64,000 nt of DNA from DASZTV01 sp036268405 (GCA_036268405.1 DATAUF010000027.1:1-64000); one strand, 5' to 3'. Counted from the stretch's first letter, positions 24,435 through 36,008 are shown. A program made the numbers and translations. Notes: a model not told the origin generated them from the letters alone.

Positions 24435-25796
24435 ATGGCATCCAAGGCGGCGGCCCGCCCGGCGTTTCGGTGCGGCGAGTGCGGCCTCGAGGTGGGCAAA
24501 TGGGTCGGCCGCTGCCCGGAGTGCCAGGCATGGGGAACCATCGCCGAAGCGGGCGCGCGCCCTGGACTCACCGTCGTCGCCGGTCCGGTCTCAGCACCCG
24601 CCAAGCCGATCGCCGAGGTCGAGGAGCATTCCGCCCGGCATCGGCCGACAGGCGAACCGGAACTCGACCGCGTGCTCGGCGGTGGACTCGTACCCGGGTC
24701 GGTAGTGCTCCTCGCCGGCGAGCCGGGGGTCGGCAAGTCAACGTTGCTGATCAGCGCGGCTGCCAAGATCGCAAACAGCGGACGGCGCTGCCTGGTCGTG
24801 ACAGGCGAGGAGTCCGCAGCCCAGGTCCGGCTGCGCGCCGGCCGGATCGGGGCACTGGCAGACGAGCTCTATCTCGCCGCCGAGACGGAGCTCTCCGCCC
24901 TTGTCGGTCACGTGGAGGCCGTCGGACCAGACGTGTTGATCGTCGACTCGATCCAGACCATCGGATCGGCCGAGATCGACGGGGCCGCGGGCGGCGTATC
25001 GCAGGTGCGCGAGGTCGCAAGCGCCATCATCAAGCTGTCCAAGTCACGGGAGATGGCGACGATCCTGGTGGGTCACGTCACCAAGGACGGCTCGGTCGCG
25101 GGGCCTCGGACACTCGAGCATCTCGTCGACGTCGTGCTGTCGTTCGAGGGCGACCGGCACTCGCGGCTTCGGCTGGTCCGCACCGCGAAGAACCGTTTCG
25201 GCCCGGCCGACGAGGTTGGCTGCTTCGACCTCACCGACGACGGCATTGTCGGCCTGGTCGACCCATCAGGGCTCTTTCTTGCCCACGGCAGCAAACCGGT
25301 CCCCGGGACCTGCGTGACAGTGACAATGGAAGGCCGCCGGGCGCTCGTCGCCGAGGTTCAGGCGCTCGTCACCACCACCGAGCAGCTCAACCCGCGGCGC
25401 GCAACGAGCGGCGTCGACTCCGCCAGGACCGCGATGCTGCTGGCGGTCCTTCAGCGGTCCTTGGGAATCACCTTGTCCAAACACGAGGTCTACGCCGCGA
25501 CAGTTGGGGGCGTTCGCCTCGCAGAGCCGTCCTCTGACCTCGCCCTCGCCCTCGCGATCACCAGCGCGGCGCGCGACCTCTCCGTCGTACCAGGCCTGGT
25601 GGCGATCGGTGAGGTTGGCCTCGCGGGAGAGATCCGGCCCGTCGCTTCCATGCGCGCCCGGCTCGCGGAGGCAGCAAGACTCGGCTTCACCACCGCACTG
25701 GTGCCGCCACGAAGTGCGGTCGACTCGGCGCCGATTCGTGCGGTCGAGGTCGAAGACATCCGGGACGCGGCACGACGGGCGATCCCACCCGTTTGA
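24435..25796 (+). CDS. radA: DNA repair protein RadA
   Basis: 453 residues. RadA is a RecA-related ATPase that promotes branch migration in recombination. The N-terminal zinc finger uses C13, C16, C27 and C30 (FRCGECGLEVGKWVGRCPEC). Walker A is GEPGVGKST; VLIVDSIQTI is Walker B; the RadA-specific TAKNRFG motif follows. The C-terminal Lon-protease-like domain includes GVDSARTAMLLAVLQRSLG and SDLALALAITSAA. Length is typical. disA is 78 bp downstream on the same strand, the common radA-disA order in actinobacteria and firmicutes. Confidence 0.97.
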   Translation: MASKAAARPAFRCGECGLEVGKWVGRCPECQAWGTIAEAGARPGLTVVAGPVSAPAKPIAEVEEHSARHRPTGEPELDRVLGGGLVPGSVVLLAGEPGVGKSTLLISAAAKIANSGRRCLVVTGEESAAQVRLRAGRIGALADELYLAAETELSALVGHVEAVGPDVLIVDSIQTIGSAEIDGAAGGVSQVREVASAIIKLSKSREMATILVGHVTKDGSVAGPRTLEHLVDVVLSFEGDRHSRLRLVRTAKNRFGPADEVGCFDLTDDGIVGLVDPSGLFLAHGSKPVPGTCVTVTMEGRRALVAEVQALVTTTEQLNPRRATSGVDSARTAMLLAVLQRSLGITLSKHEVYAATVGGVRLAEPSSDLALALAITSAARDLSVVPGLVAIGEVGLAGEIRPVASMRARLAEAARLGFTTALVPPRSAVDSAPIRAVEVEDIRDAARRAIPPV

Positions 25797-25873
25797 GATC
25801 CGCACGGCTTTGAATCCGTAGCGATTTCGGACCGCCTCAATACACTCGGGCACCGAGCGAGACGAGGAGTGAC

Positions 25874-26962
25874 GTGGCACCCGAGCGGGCAGACGGCGAC
25901 CTGCTGCGCTCGACGCTGGCCAAGATCGCACCTGGCACGCAGTTGCGCGACGGCCTCGAGCGGATCTTGCGCGGTCACACCGGCGCCCTCATCGTCCTCG
26001 GCTACGACAAGACCGTCGAGAGCCTGTGCAGCGGCGGCTTCCCGCTCGATGTCGAGTTCGCCGCGACCCGGCTGCGCGAGCTCGCGAAGATGGACGGCGC
26101 AATCGTCCTCGATGACGGCCTGACCAAGATTCTTCGCGCTGCGACGCATCTGGTGCCGGACCCGTCGATCCCGACCGAGGAGTCTGGTACCCGGCACCGG
26201 ACCGCGGAACGGGTCGCCCGCCAGACCGGCTACCCGGTGGTCAGCGTCAGCCAGTCGATGCGGATCATCGCGCTGTACGTCGAAGGACGTCGCTACGTCC
26301 TCGATGACTCGGGCGCGATTCTGTCCCGCGCCAACCAGGCGCTTGCCACCCTCGAGCGCTACAAGATGCGGCTTGACGAGGTCAGTGGCACCCTGTCGGC
26401 GTTGGAGATCGAGGACCTCGTCACCGTGCGCGACGTGGTCATCGTCACGCAGCGCCTGGAGATGGTGCTGCGGATCGCTTCGGAGATCGATGGGTACGTC
26501 GTCGAGCTCGGCACCGACGGCCGGCTGCTCTCGCTGCAGCGCGACGAGCTCATGGCCGGCGTCACCCAGGAGCGGGAGCTGGTGGTTCGCGACTACATGC
26601 CGCCGCCACACGGCCGCAAGCCGCGAACCGTGGACCACGTGCTGACCGAGCTGGATGAGCTTTCCGGCACCGACTTGCTCGACCTCGAGGTGATCGCGCG
26701 AGTCTGTGGGTTCGGCAGTGCGGCCGACGTCCTCGACACCCCCGTCTCGCCGAGGGGCTACCGACTGCTCGCCCGCGTGCCGCGGCTTCCCGCGGCCGTC
26801 ATCGACCGGCTCGTCGACCACTTCGGCGGACTCCAGAAGCTGCTCGCGGCCACCATCGACGATCTTCAGCTTGTCGAGGGTGTCGGCGAGACTCGGGCGC
26901 GCTCTGTGCGAGAGGGTCTCTCGCGCCTTGCGGAGTCATCCATCCTCGAGCGTTACGTGTAG
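25874..26962 (+). CDS. disA: Diadenylate cyclase DisA (c-di-AMP synthase, DNA integrity scanning)
   Basis: 362 residues. DisA makes cyclic di-AMP from two ATP and scans DNA for branched structures. The DAC domain carries DGA at residues 74-76 and RHR at 107-109 (SGTRHRTAERVARQT). A coiled linker domain follows, and a C-terminal helix-hairpin-helix region (LQKLLAATIDDLQLVEGVGE) binds DNA. GTG start at 25874 with GAGGAG upstream. It converges with cheW. Confidence 0.97.
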   Translation: MAPERADGDLLRSTLAKIAPGTQLRDGLERILRGHTGALIVLGYDKTVESLCSGGFPLDVEFAATRLRELAKMDGAIVLDDGLTKILRAATHLVPDPSIPTEESGTRHRTAERVARQTGYPVVSVSQSMRIIALYVEGRRYVLDDSGAILSRANQALATLERYKMRLDEVSGTLSALEIEDLVTVRDVVIVTQRLEMVLRIASEIDGYVVELGTDGRLLSLQRDELMAGVTQERELVVRDYMPPPHGRKPRTVDHVLTELDELSGTDLLDLEVIARVCGFGSAADVLDTPVSPRGYRLLARVPRLPAAVIDRLVDHFGGLQKLLAATIDDLQLVEGVGETRARSVREGLSRLAESSILERYV

Positions 26963-26966
26963 CCGT

Positions 26967-26983
26967 GGATTTCAGCGGAATCC
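26967..26983. terminator. Short hairpin between disA and cheW (weak)
   Basis: GGATT-TCAGCGG-AATCC forms a 5-bp stem in the 40-bp gap between the convergent disA and cheW genes. It is short and has no T-run, so it is a weak candidate for a bidirectional terminator. Confidence 0.3.
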
Positions 26984-27002
26984 GCGCGGTGCTCGCGTAG
27001 CT

Positions 27003-27458
27003 CTAAAAGGCGGCGCTCAGATCGTCGACGCCGGCCAACGTCTCCGCCCATCCGGTCGCTGCGACGTCCAGCATCTTCTCGAGATCGACGAGCAATACCG
27101 GGCCGTCCGCGGAGCTGCGTACTCCGATCACGTAGGACGGCAACACCTTGGCCGGGCGATCGGTGAGCTCCGGCAACGCCTCTGCAGGAAGCACCGCGAG
27201 AACCTGGTCTACCGCGACGCCAACCGCGTCCCCATCAACCTCGAGCACGAGGACGTCGCCCTGATCCTCGGGCGCATCCGGACCTCGAACGTCGAGCACC
27301 GGCAGCGGAGCACCACGCAGCTCGATGACCCCCGCCAGCGGCGCTTGGACTCCTGGCAGGCGCTCCAGACCCGCCAGGCGCACGATCTCGCGGACGTCAT
27401 CCAGCGACGTCGCGAAGGTTCGGGAGGCCAGCCGGAACATCACGTAGCCGGTGATCAT
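27003..27458 (-). CDS. cheW: CheW-like coupling protein
   Basis: 151 residues from ATG 27458 (MITGYVMFRLASRTFATSLD), the start that overlaps cheR as ATGA; the longer frame runs into cheR. The CheW SH3-like fold shows FATSLDDVREIVRLAGLERL, APLAGVIELRGAPLPVLDV, VAVDQVLAVLPAEALPELT and GPVLLVDLEKML. CheW links chemoreceptors to the CheA kinase. No CheA or receptor gene is in this window, so partners must lie elsewhere. Confidence 0.88.
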   Translation of the reverse strand: MITGYVMFRLASRTFATSLDDVREIVRLAGLERLPGVQAPLAGVIELRGAPLPVLDVRGPDAPEDQGDVLVLEVDGDAVGVAVDQVLAVLPAEALPELTDRPAKVLPSYVIGVRSSADGPVLLVDLEKMLDVAATGWAETLAGVDDLSAAF

Positions 27459-28936
27459 GAGGTCCCTTCCAGGGAGGCCGGGGTGCCGGCCCGGTCGGCG
27501 AGCTGCAGGCAGAGCGCGGCCAGCTCGGAGACATCGCGGCCACCGAGCTCGGGGGCCGTCATGTCCTTCGGACGCCCTCCCAGTGTGCTCGCCGCGGCGC
27601 GGTACGAACGCGCGGCTGCAACCCCCTCGCCCATCCGGTCGAGTGCACCGCCCAGCATGAAATGGGCGAACCCGTGCTCCGGATCGAGGTAGACGGTCTT
27701 GCGCAGCACGACAAGTGCATCGGCATCTCGACCGAGATTCGTGAGCGCGACGCCCCACAGATAGTGGGCATCGGCCCGCAGGGGGGTGCTGCCGGCAACC
27801 TCGGCAGCGATGTCGGCCGCCTCGGGGTAGCGCCCTTCTGCGAGGGCGGCACGCACTGCGTCGAGCGGATCGGGCAGCGGGGTGGCCGGTGGCACGATTC
27901 GCGCCACAGGCATCGCCGGCGTCACGAGACGCGGCAGCTTCGGCACTTCGACCGGCTTGGGATCGTGTCGGCGGTCAGCGTCGGTCTTGCGGCGGTTCGG
28001 CGTGTTCAGGCGCCCGGCCTCGAGGCGAGGCTCGTCCGTGGTGCGCCGCTCCGGGAGAACCCGGCGCCGCTCCACGTCGTCAGCCTGCTCCTCGACGTCG
28101 TCGAGCCGGCGGTAGACAAAGGCGTCACCGAGTGAGACCAGCGTGAAGTCATCTGTGATCTGCCAAAGCGTCTCGGCGTGTCCGAGAAACAGGTAACCAC
28201 CGTCACGGAGCCGGTCGTGCAGCCTTCCCATCAGCGTGCGCGTGGTCTCACGATCGAAGTAGATCGTCACGTTTCGGCAGAGGATGAGGTCGGCCTCGCC
28301 GGGCCCGAAGGCCGGCTCATCAGTGACCAGGTTGCGGTGCTCGAACTCCACGATCGAGCGCACCTCATCGCGGACGGTCCACGCGGTCCCGTCGGGGTCC
28401 GGCACGAACCACCGGTTGAGATCGGCTGGCTCCGTCATGACGAACGAGCGCTCGCCGTACCTCGCCGCTTCGCCAGCCGCGAGACCGCGGGTCGAGATGT
28501 CGGAGGCGAGCACCTTGACGTCCCAGTCCGTCGTCGCCGGGAGCATCTCGCGCACCATGATCGCGACGGTGTACGCCTCTTCGCCGGTCGAACATCCCGC
28601 ACTCCAGATCCGCAGCCGCTTGCGTTCCGAGGCCTGTCGGATGAGCTCCGGCATCACGAACTTGCGCAGCGCACGGATCTGCGGCGGGTTCCGGAAAAAG
28701 TGCGTCTCAGGGATCGTCACCTCATCGAGCAGCGCCTGCAGCTCCTCGGCACCGGTGACCGAACCGACTTTGGCGAGGTATGCCGCGACGTCGGCCGTCT
28801 TCGTCGCACGGAGCCGTTCCCCGATCGAGAACCCGAGCGAGTCTCGGCGGGACTCGTCGAACGACAGCCCGGCGGCGTTGTGAAGGACCTTCGTGACCGT
28901 CGCGAACTCGGCGTCGCTCAGCGCGACGCGCTTCAC
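27455..28936 (-). CDS. cheR: CheR chemoreceptor methyltransferase with C-terminal TPR-like repeats
   Basis: 493 residues. The N-terminal CheR_N helices (AEFATVTKVLHNAAGLSFDE) and the SAM-dependent methyltransferase domain (RIWSAGCSTGEEAYTVAIMV, DLILCRNVTIYFDRETTRT, GGYLFLGHAETLW) are clear. CheR methylates glutamates of chemoreceptors. After a basic, proline-containing linker comes a helical TPR-type tail of about 100 residues (YPEAADIAAEVAGSTPLRAD, ALVVLRKTVYLDPEHGFAHF), which in other CheR-TPR proteins tunes receptor choice. It overlaps cheW and cheB by 4 bp each. Confidence 0.93.
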   Translation of the reverse strand: MKRVALSDAEFATVTKVLHNAAGLSFDESRRDSLGFSIGERLRATKTADVAAYLAKVGSVTGAEELQALLDEVTIPETHFFRNPPQIRALRKFVMPELIRQASERKRLRIWSAGCSTGEEAYTVAIMVREMLPATTDWDVKVLASDISTRGLAAGEAARYGERSFVMTEPADLNRWFVPDPDGTAWTVRDEVRSIVEFEHRNLVTDEPAFGPGEADLILCRNVTIYFDRETTRTLMGRLHDRLRDGGYLFLGHAETLWQITDDFTLVSLGDAFVYRRLDDVEEQADDVERRRVLPERRTTDEPRLEAGRLNTPNRRKTDADRRHDPKPVEVPKLPRLVTPAMPVARIVPPATPLPDPLDAVRAALAEGRYPEAADIAAEVAGSTPLRADAHYLWGVALTNLGRDADALVVLRKTVYLDPEHGFAHFMLGGALDRMGEGVAAARSYRAAASTLGGRPKDMTAPELGGRDVSELAALCLQLADRAGTPASLEGTS

Positions 28937-30117
28937 TCCGGCCTGCCCTCGTCCACCGGCGAAAGAAGCCGGTGCAGCGCCACCGAGATCTCGGGCAGGG
29001 GCAGCTGGAGGTCGACCGCGTCTTCTGACTTGGCAGCGGCGGGCATCCCATAGACAGCGCTCGTCGACTCGTCCTGGCCGATCGTCAGACCGCCCTGATT
29101 GCGGATCCGCTTGAGCCCGGTCGCGCCGTCACGTCCCATCCCGGTCAGCAGGACACCCGTGACGAGGGAGCCGTAAGCGTCGGCCGCCGACGTGAAGGTC
29201 ACGTCGATCCCCGGCACGTGGTACTGGGTGGGTGGCGGATTCTGCGTGGTGACCCGATAGTGATCGTGAATCACGAAGTTGACCCCACCGGGCGCGATCG
29301 TCACCGCCCCGGGGCTGAGTCGCTTGCCGTGCTCGCCGAGCACCACCGGAAGCGGGCAGACCTCGTCGAGCCAGTGCGTCAGGCCCTCCATGAAGCCGTC
29401 GGCCATGTGCTGGATCAGAACGATCGGGACCGTGGTGTCCTTCGGCAGGTCCGCGAGCAAGGTCGCGAGGGCCTGGGGTCCACCCGTCGAAGCTCCGATC
29501 ACGAGCAGCCGGATCTCCCGCTCGGCGAGTCCGGCGAGAGGATCGTCGGAGTCCGACGCGGCGCGGAGCGGCGGCTTGCGCGACGTGGCCCGCTCCGCGG
29601 GCTTCTCCGTCGTACCGTCGAGACGCGCGGTCGTCATCGATGACCGCGTCAGGCCCAGCCTGCCGCGCGGATGGGTGATCACCTTGACCCGGCCGGCAAC
29701 CCGCAACCGCTGCCGCAGCTCTTCGGCGTACTCCGAGAGCCGGGCGCTGTCCTCCGGCCCCGGCTTGGCCATGACGTCGATCGCACCGGCAGCCAGCGCG
29801 GAGGCGGCGTTGTCGCGGTCGGCACCGTCGACGAACGAGGAGTAGACGACGATCGGAGTCGGACGGTTGGCCATGATCCGCTCGATGGCCTCGATGCCAT
29901 TCATGACCGGAAGATGAAGGTCCATGATCACTGCGGTGGGCTTGAGCCGCTCGACGAGCGCGACGGCGTCGCGGCCGGTCCGTGCCTCGCCGACGACCTC
30001 GAGCATGGGGTCGGCCGACATCGCGGCTCTGATGAACCTGCGCTGAGTCGCTGAGTCATCGACGATGACGACCGTGACCGGACTCGGAAGGTCCGGTTGC
30101 GCAGTCACCTGAGACAT
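28933..30117 (-). CDS. cheB: CheB protein-glutamate methylesterase/response regulator
   Basis: 394 residues. An N-terminal receiver domain (VTVVIVDDSATQRRFIRAAM; phospho-acceptor D66 in VIMDLHLP) is followed by a linker and the CheB methylesterase domain. The catalytic serine is in LVIGASTGGPQALATLL, the histidine in IVLIQHMADGFMEG, and the aspartate in LLTGMGRDGATGL. CheB removes methyl groups from receptors when phosphorylated. It opens the cheB-cheR-cheW set, linked by ATGA overlaps. Confidence 0.95.
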   Translation of the reverse strand: MSQVTAQPDLPSPVTVVIVDDSATQRRFIRAAMSADPMLEVVGEARTGRDAVALVERLKPTAVIMDLHLPVMNGIEAIERIMANRPTPIVVYSSFVDGADRDNAASALAAGAIDVMAKPGPEDSARLSEYAEELRQRLRVAGRVKVITHPRGRLGLTRSSMTTARLDGTTEKPAERATSRKPPLRAASDSDDPLAGLAEREIRLLVIGASTGGPQALATLLADLPKDTTVPIVLIQHMADGFMEGLTHWLDEVCPLPVVLGEHGKRLSPGAVTIAPGGVNFVIHDHYRVTTQNPPPTQYHVPGIDVTFTSAADAYGSLVTGVLLTGMGRDGATGLKRIRNQGGLTIGQDESTSAVYGMPAAAKSEDAVDLQLPLPEISVALHRLLSPVDEGRPE

Positions 30118-30164
30118 GTCGTCGTGTCCATCCGAGTGCTTGAGCGTGCGAGCCGCACGGTCCC

Positions 30165-30198
30165 CCTAGTGCCCTGTGCCTGATGCTGGGCACTTAGG
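30165..30198. terminator. Hairpin between cheB and a lipoprotein gene
   Basis: CCTAGTGCCC pairs with GGGCACTTAGG with one bulged base, around a 13-nt loop. It lies 14 bp after the end of the lipoprotein gene (minus strand, end 30212) and before cheB on the same strand. Confidence 0.6.
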
Positions 30199-30211
30199 TC
30201 CGATTGGACCC

Positions 30212-30799
30212 TTATTGAGTGTTCTTCGTGAAGTGGAAGGTCACCTGCTGGGCGGACACGCCGTCCAGAATCGCCTTCAGATGGTAGGTGCCGGGCAAGG
30301 CCGCCTCGCCGGCCGTGCAGCCAGGCTCGAGGCGGTGCCCGTCCCAGGTGATGGAGACTTTGCGGCTCGCTCCGGCGTTGAGGGTCTTGGTCGATGACGC
30401 CGTGGACTTCGGACAGCCGGCGGTGGTCCACCAGTGAGCCGCGCCCGAGAGCACCTTCCACGTCTCGTTCGAGGGGGACGTCGTGAGCTGGCAAGGCACT
30501 GTCGAGGTGTTGGTGATGGTCGCCGTGAACGCCGGCTGCTGACCGACCTGATAGGTCGTCGCCGAGGTCGAGAGCGCCGCTGATAGATCACCGGGCGCGC
30601 ATGCGCCCTTTGAGCCCGACGTCGTCTTGGACCCTGAGCTCGGCCCGCCGTCCGAGGACGCCGACGGGGACTTCGAGCCACCTCCGCAGGACACCGCGAT
30701 GATGACGATCAGGATCAGGGGCAGCCCAAGCACGAAGACGCGTCGCATCCAGTAGACCCGCGGCGGTTGCGAGCCCACCGGCGAGAGCACGCTGCCCAT
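30212..30799 (-). CDS. Hypothetical membrane-anchored or lipid-anchored protein
   Basis: 195 residues: basic N-terminus, a hydrophobic helix (VFVLGLPLILIVIIAVSC) ending at a Cys that could be a lipobox, then a Gly/Ser-rich linker and a beta-rich extracytoplasmic domain. That domain has QPAFTATITNTSTVPCQLTT, WWTTAGCPKST and LPGTYHLKAIL, an immunoglobulin-like pattern with three or more Cys, similar in outline to BsuPI-type inhibitors. Function unknown. It is divergent from mutY by 60 bp. A leaderless start is likely because TAGGAT lies 6 nt before the ATG. Confidence 0.72.
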   Translation of the reverse strand: MGSVLSPVGSQPPRVYWMRRVFVLGLPLILIVIIAVSCGGGSKSPSASSDGGPSSGSKTTSGSKGACAPGDLSAALSTSATTYQVGQQPAFTATITNTSTVPCQLTTSPSNETWKVLSGAAHWWTTAGCPKSTASSTKTLNAGASRKVSITWDGHRLEPGCTAGEAALPGTYHLKAILDGVSAQQVTFHFTKNTQ

Positions 30800-30805
30800 T
30801 GCATG

Positions 30806-30811
30806 ATCCTA
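30806..30811 (-). promoter_or_regulatory. -10 hexamer of likely leaderless promoter (lipoprotein gene)
   Basis: TAGGAT on the minus strand ends 6 nt before the ATG at 30799. Confidence 0.55.
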
Positions 30812-30859
30812 GGACTCGGCCCATCTGCGCGTCCTGGGGTGACAAACTCGGCCGCGACC

Positions 30860-31726
30860 ATGAGTGAGGCCTTCTCCACCCGGGTGCGGCGCTGGTACGA
30901 CGCGAACGCGCGGGAGCTGCCATGGCGCGCCCCGGACGCCAGTCCTTGGGGTGTCCTGGTCAGCGAGGTGATGCTCCAACAGACGCCGGTCGTGCGGGTA
31001 CTTCCGGCCTGGGCGTCGTGGATGTCGCGCTGGCCCACGCCGGCTGATCTGGCCGTCGAGGCCCCCGGCGAGGCGGTGCGCGAATGGGGCCGGCTGGGCT
31101 ACCCGCGACGAGCACTGCGACTTCACGAGGCGGCCATCGCGATCATGGAGCGACACGATGGGACGGTCCCGTCGTCGTACGACGATCTGCTCACGCTGCC
31201 GGGCGTGGGCTCGTACACAGCAGCTGCTGTGGCGGTATTCGGTTTCGGGGCGCGCCACGCCGTTCTCGACACCAACGTCCGCCGGGTTCATGCCCGGGTG
31301 TTCGGCGGGGCACCGGACGCGGCGACGGCGTCGCCCACTCGCGGCGAACAGGAGGCGGCGCTTGCTCTCGTGCCGTGCGACGCCCCGGCACACCACAGCG
31401 TCGCGGTGATGGAGCTCGGCGCACTCATATGCACTGCTCGCGACCCGCGCTGCGCTGGCTGTCCGGTGTCTGGGGAGTGCGCCTGGCTCGCAGCGGGCAG
31501 GCCGGCGGGAACGTCGACCCGCAAGCCGCAGACCTATGCGGGCACCGACCGGCAGGTCCGAGGCCGGCTGCTCGCCGTGTTGCGCGAGGCCCCGGACCTG
31601 GTGGCGAAGGCGGACCTCGATCTGGTCTGGGACGACCTCGCGCAGCGCGAGCGGTCGCTGGTCGGGTTGATCGAGGACGGCCTGGTCGAGCCGGTCGGTG
31701 ACGGACACTTCCGGCTGCCGACATGA
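30860..31726 (+). CDS. mutY: A/G-specific adenine glycosylase
   Basis: 288 residues from ATG 30860. MutY removes adenine mispaired with 8-oxoguanine. The catalytic Glu lies in VSEVMLQQTPVVRVL, the helix-hairpin-helix is LPGVGSYTAAAVAVFGFG, the catalytic Asp is in AVLDTNVRRVHARVFGG, and the [4Fe-4S] ligands are spaced C-X6-C-X2-C-X5-C (CTARDPRCAGCPVSGEC). It is somewhat shorter than E. coli MutY, with a reduced C-terminal domain. It overlaps the GDPD gene by 4 bp. Confidence 0.95.
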   Translation: MSEAFSTRVRRWYDANARELPWRAPDASPWGVLVSEVMLQQTPVVRVLPAWASWMSRWPTPADLAVEAPGEAVREWGRLGYPRRALRLHEAAIAIMERHDGTVPSSYDDLLTLPGVGSYTAAAVAVFGFGARHAVLDTNVRRVHARVFGGAPDAATASPTRGEQEAALALVPCDAPAHHSVAVMELGALICTARDPRCAGCPVSGECAWLAAGRPAGTSTRKPQTYAGTDRQVRGRLLAVLREAPDLVAKADLDLVWDDLAQRERSLVGLIEDGLVEPVGDGHFRLPT

Positions 31727-32400
31727 AGTACGCCTTCGCCCACCGCGGCGGTCGTGGTCATGGACCCGACAACGTCCTGCCGACGTTCACCGAAGCACTC
31801 GTGCGCGGCGCGTCTGGACTGGAGACCGATGCATGGGTCACGGCCGACGGCATCGTGGTGCTCGACCACGACGGCGTCCATCAGCGCGGCCGCAACGAAG
31901 TCCCGATCACCGAGGTGCCCCGCAACGAATTGCTTGCCCACATCCCATCGCTCGCCGATCTCTACGCGACCTGCGGCACGGACTTCGACCTCGCGATCGA
32001 CGTCAAAGGCAAAGACGCTGAAAACGCCATATTGGATGTCGCTCAAGCACACGGCGCGGCGAACCGGCTGTGGTTGTTTACGCCGACCACCATGCGACCT
32101 GGCAGGGTGCGTCCCGCACACGGCGGCGCGACCCTGCGTCGCGACCAACTGCGCAACAAGAAGCTACGCCGCGCGGTCTTGCTGCAGCTCATGGCCCAAG
32201 GGACTGAGGTCGTGAACGCACGCTGGCCGTTGTGGCGGCGATCAGCGATCGACGACGTGCATGGGCTCGGGATGCTCGCGTTCGCGTGGGACGTGCAGTC
32301 GTCGATTGCGCTGCGTCGCTGCGAAGTAATTGGGATCGATGGGATCTTCAGCGACCACATTGACCTGCTTCACAAAGCGAGGGCGGATATCCGGTCATAG
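31723..32400 (+). CDS. Glycerophosphodiester phosphodiesterase family protein
   Basis: 225 residues. The GDPD fold shows AHRGGRGHGPDNVLPTF (with the catalytic His), GLETDAWVTADGIVVLDHDG (Glu/Asp metal ligands and second His), FDLAIDVKGKDAE and GIDGIFSDHIDLL. It would cleave glycerophosphodiesters to glycerol-3-phosphate, matching glpD at the other end of the window, though the two are not linked. ATG overlaps the mutY stop. The last eight codons, including the stop, lie inside REP-like copy 2, so the C-terminus may have been shaped by the repeat. Confidence 0.82.
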   Translation: MKYAFAHRGGRGHGPDNVLPTFTEALVRGASGLETDAWVTADGIVVLDHDGVHQRGRNEVPITEVPRNELLAHIPSLADLYATCGTDFDLAIDVKGKDAENAILDVAQAHGAANRLWLFTPTTMRPGRVRPAHGGATLRRDQLRNKKLRRAVLLQLMAQGTEVVNARWPLWRRSAIDDVHGLGMLAFAWDVQSSIALRRCEVIGIDGIFSDHIDLLHKARADIRS

Positions 32401-32422
32401 AAGACCGCATAGCCGCCCTCGC
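32377..32422. repeat. REP-like palindromic element, copy 2
   Basis: A 46-nt imperfect palindrome from GCGAGGGCGG to GCCGCCCTCGC with inner CGGTCAT/AGACCG. It begins inside the end of the GDPD gene (stop TAG at 32398-32400) and lies between it and the convergent TIGR03084-type gene. Confidence 0.85.
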
Positions 32423-32488
32423 GACGAAACGGCGAAGCGGGGGCCGCCCGCAGCGATCCCGCGCCTCTGGTTGTTGCGCCCTTGTCTT

Positions 32489-33241
32489 TCAGTTGGCGTA
32501 GTTGCGAAGGACGCGGAGTGCCGCGTCGGCGTACGGTCCTTCGGCGACGAGCCCCGAGTCCGCGGGAGCCAGGCGCTGCGCGCCGACCCGGCAGAACGCA
32601 CCCGCGTCGCCGGTGATCCGAGATGGGGCGTCCGACTCGCCGTACGTCCACGTATCGCCGCCAGGCGCGGCGAGCTCGCAGTAGACGGGCTGCGCCTCCT
32701 CGCCGACGAGACCGAAGCCATAGGGCAGCGTGCGATGCGCGAGCCAGGCGATGTGACGCAGCCGGTCGGTGTCCGGGTAGTCGACGCCGAGCGGCTCGGC
32801 AATGTCCAGAGCGTGGGCCCAGTGCTCGGCGAGGCGGGTCGTGGCCAGGGCCTGAGGGCGAAGCGGCGTAGCCGCCCACGCGAAGCGCGCGTCCGGGTCG
32901 GCATGACGCAGCGCCTCGACGGCCGCGCGCCGCGCGGTACGCCAGCGCTCGAAGATCACGAACGGCTCGCCACGCTCGGCGCGCACCCGGTTCTCCATGA
33001 TCTCATCGATCGTGTCGCCCTCGACGGGCAGCGCGTCGACCAGCGAGGAGATCCCGCTGATACTCGAGACGACGGCTTCCTCGCTCTGCGCAAGGTGAAG
33101 CAGCACGTCGGAGATGCTCCATCCGGCAGCCGCCGACGGGGCCAGCCAACCGGCCTCGTCGAGGCCTTCGACCATCGCCTCGATCGCGTCCTGCTCGGCC
33201 TCGAGATCCGCGATCACCGCCACGCTGTCAGCTCCCGCCAT
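32489..33241 (-). CDS. Maleylpyruvate isomerase/TIGR03084-family metal-binding protein
   Basis: 250 residues of the DinB/MDMPI-like four-helix family. The metal-binding His is in WSISDVLLHLAQSEE, followed by a helical core, and a C-terminal domain with LAEHWAHALDIAEPLG, LAHRTLPYGFGL and EDTWTYGES-like sequence (GGDTWTYGES). Mycothiol-dependent isomerases and many proteins of unknown function share this fold in actinobacteria. The substrate is not visible. clpC starts 24 bp beyond its start on the same strand. Confidence 0.8.
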   Translation of the reverse strand: MAGADSVAVIADLEAEQDAIEAMVEGLDEAGWLAPSAAAGWSISDVLLHLAQSEEAVVSSISGISSLVDALPVEGDTIDEIMENRVRAERGEPFVIFERWRTARRAAVEALRHADPDARFAWAATPLRPQALATTRLAEHWAHALDIAEPLGVDYPDTDRLRHIAWLAHRTLPYGFGLVGEEAQPVYCELAAPGGDTWTYGESDAPSRITGDAGAFCRVGAQRLAPADSGLVAEGPYADAALRVLRNYAN

Positions 33242-33264
33242 GCGACGAGTGTGACGCAGCGAGG

Positions 33265-35805
<2,541 letters not shown>

Positions 35806-36008
35806 GTTTGCTCCTCGACCGAAGCGGGTCGCCCCGTTGTTCGCATGCTAGTCCCGGGTCATGAGCGTCATACCCGCCGCCTGTGAACGTCACCCTCTTG
35901 GTGCTACGCACCCATCTGCTCGGTACAACGACAAACGCACCAGCTTCGATTCCGGTTCAGCCATTGGCGAAACCGGCGCAATCATTGCGAGTCGGAGCTA
36001 ATCGGGCG

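Noticed and set aside
35806..36008. ClgR/CtsR/HspR operator before clpC
   Set aside because: I looked for GTTCGC-type and CIRCE/HAIR-like repeats; only isolated partial matches were found.
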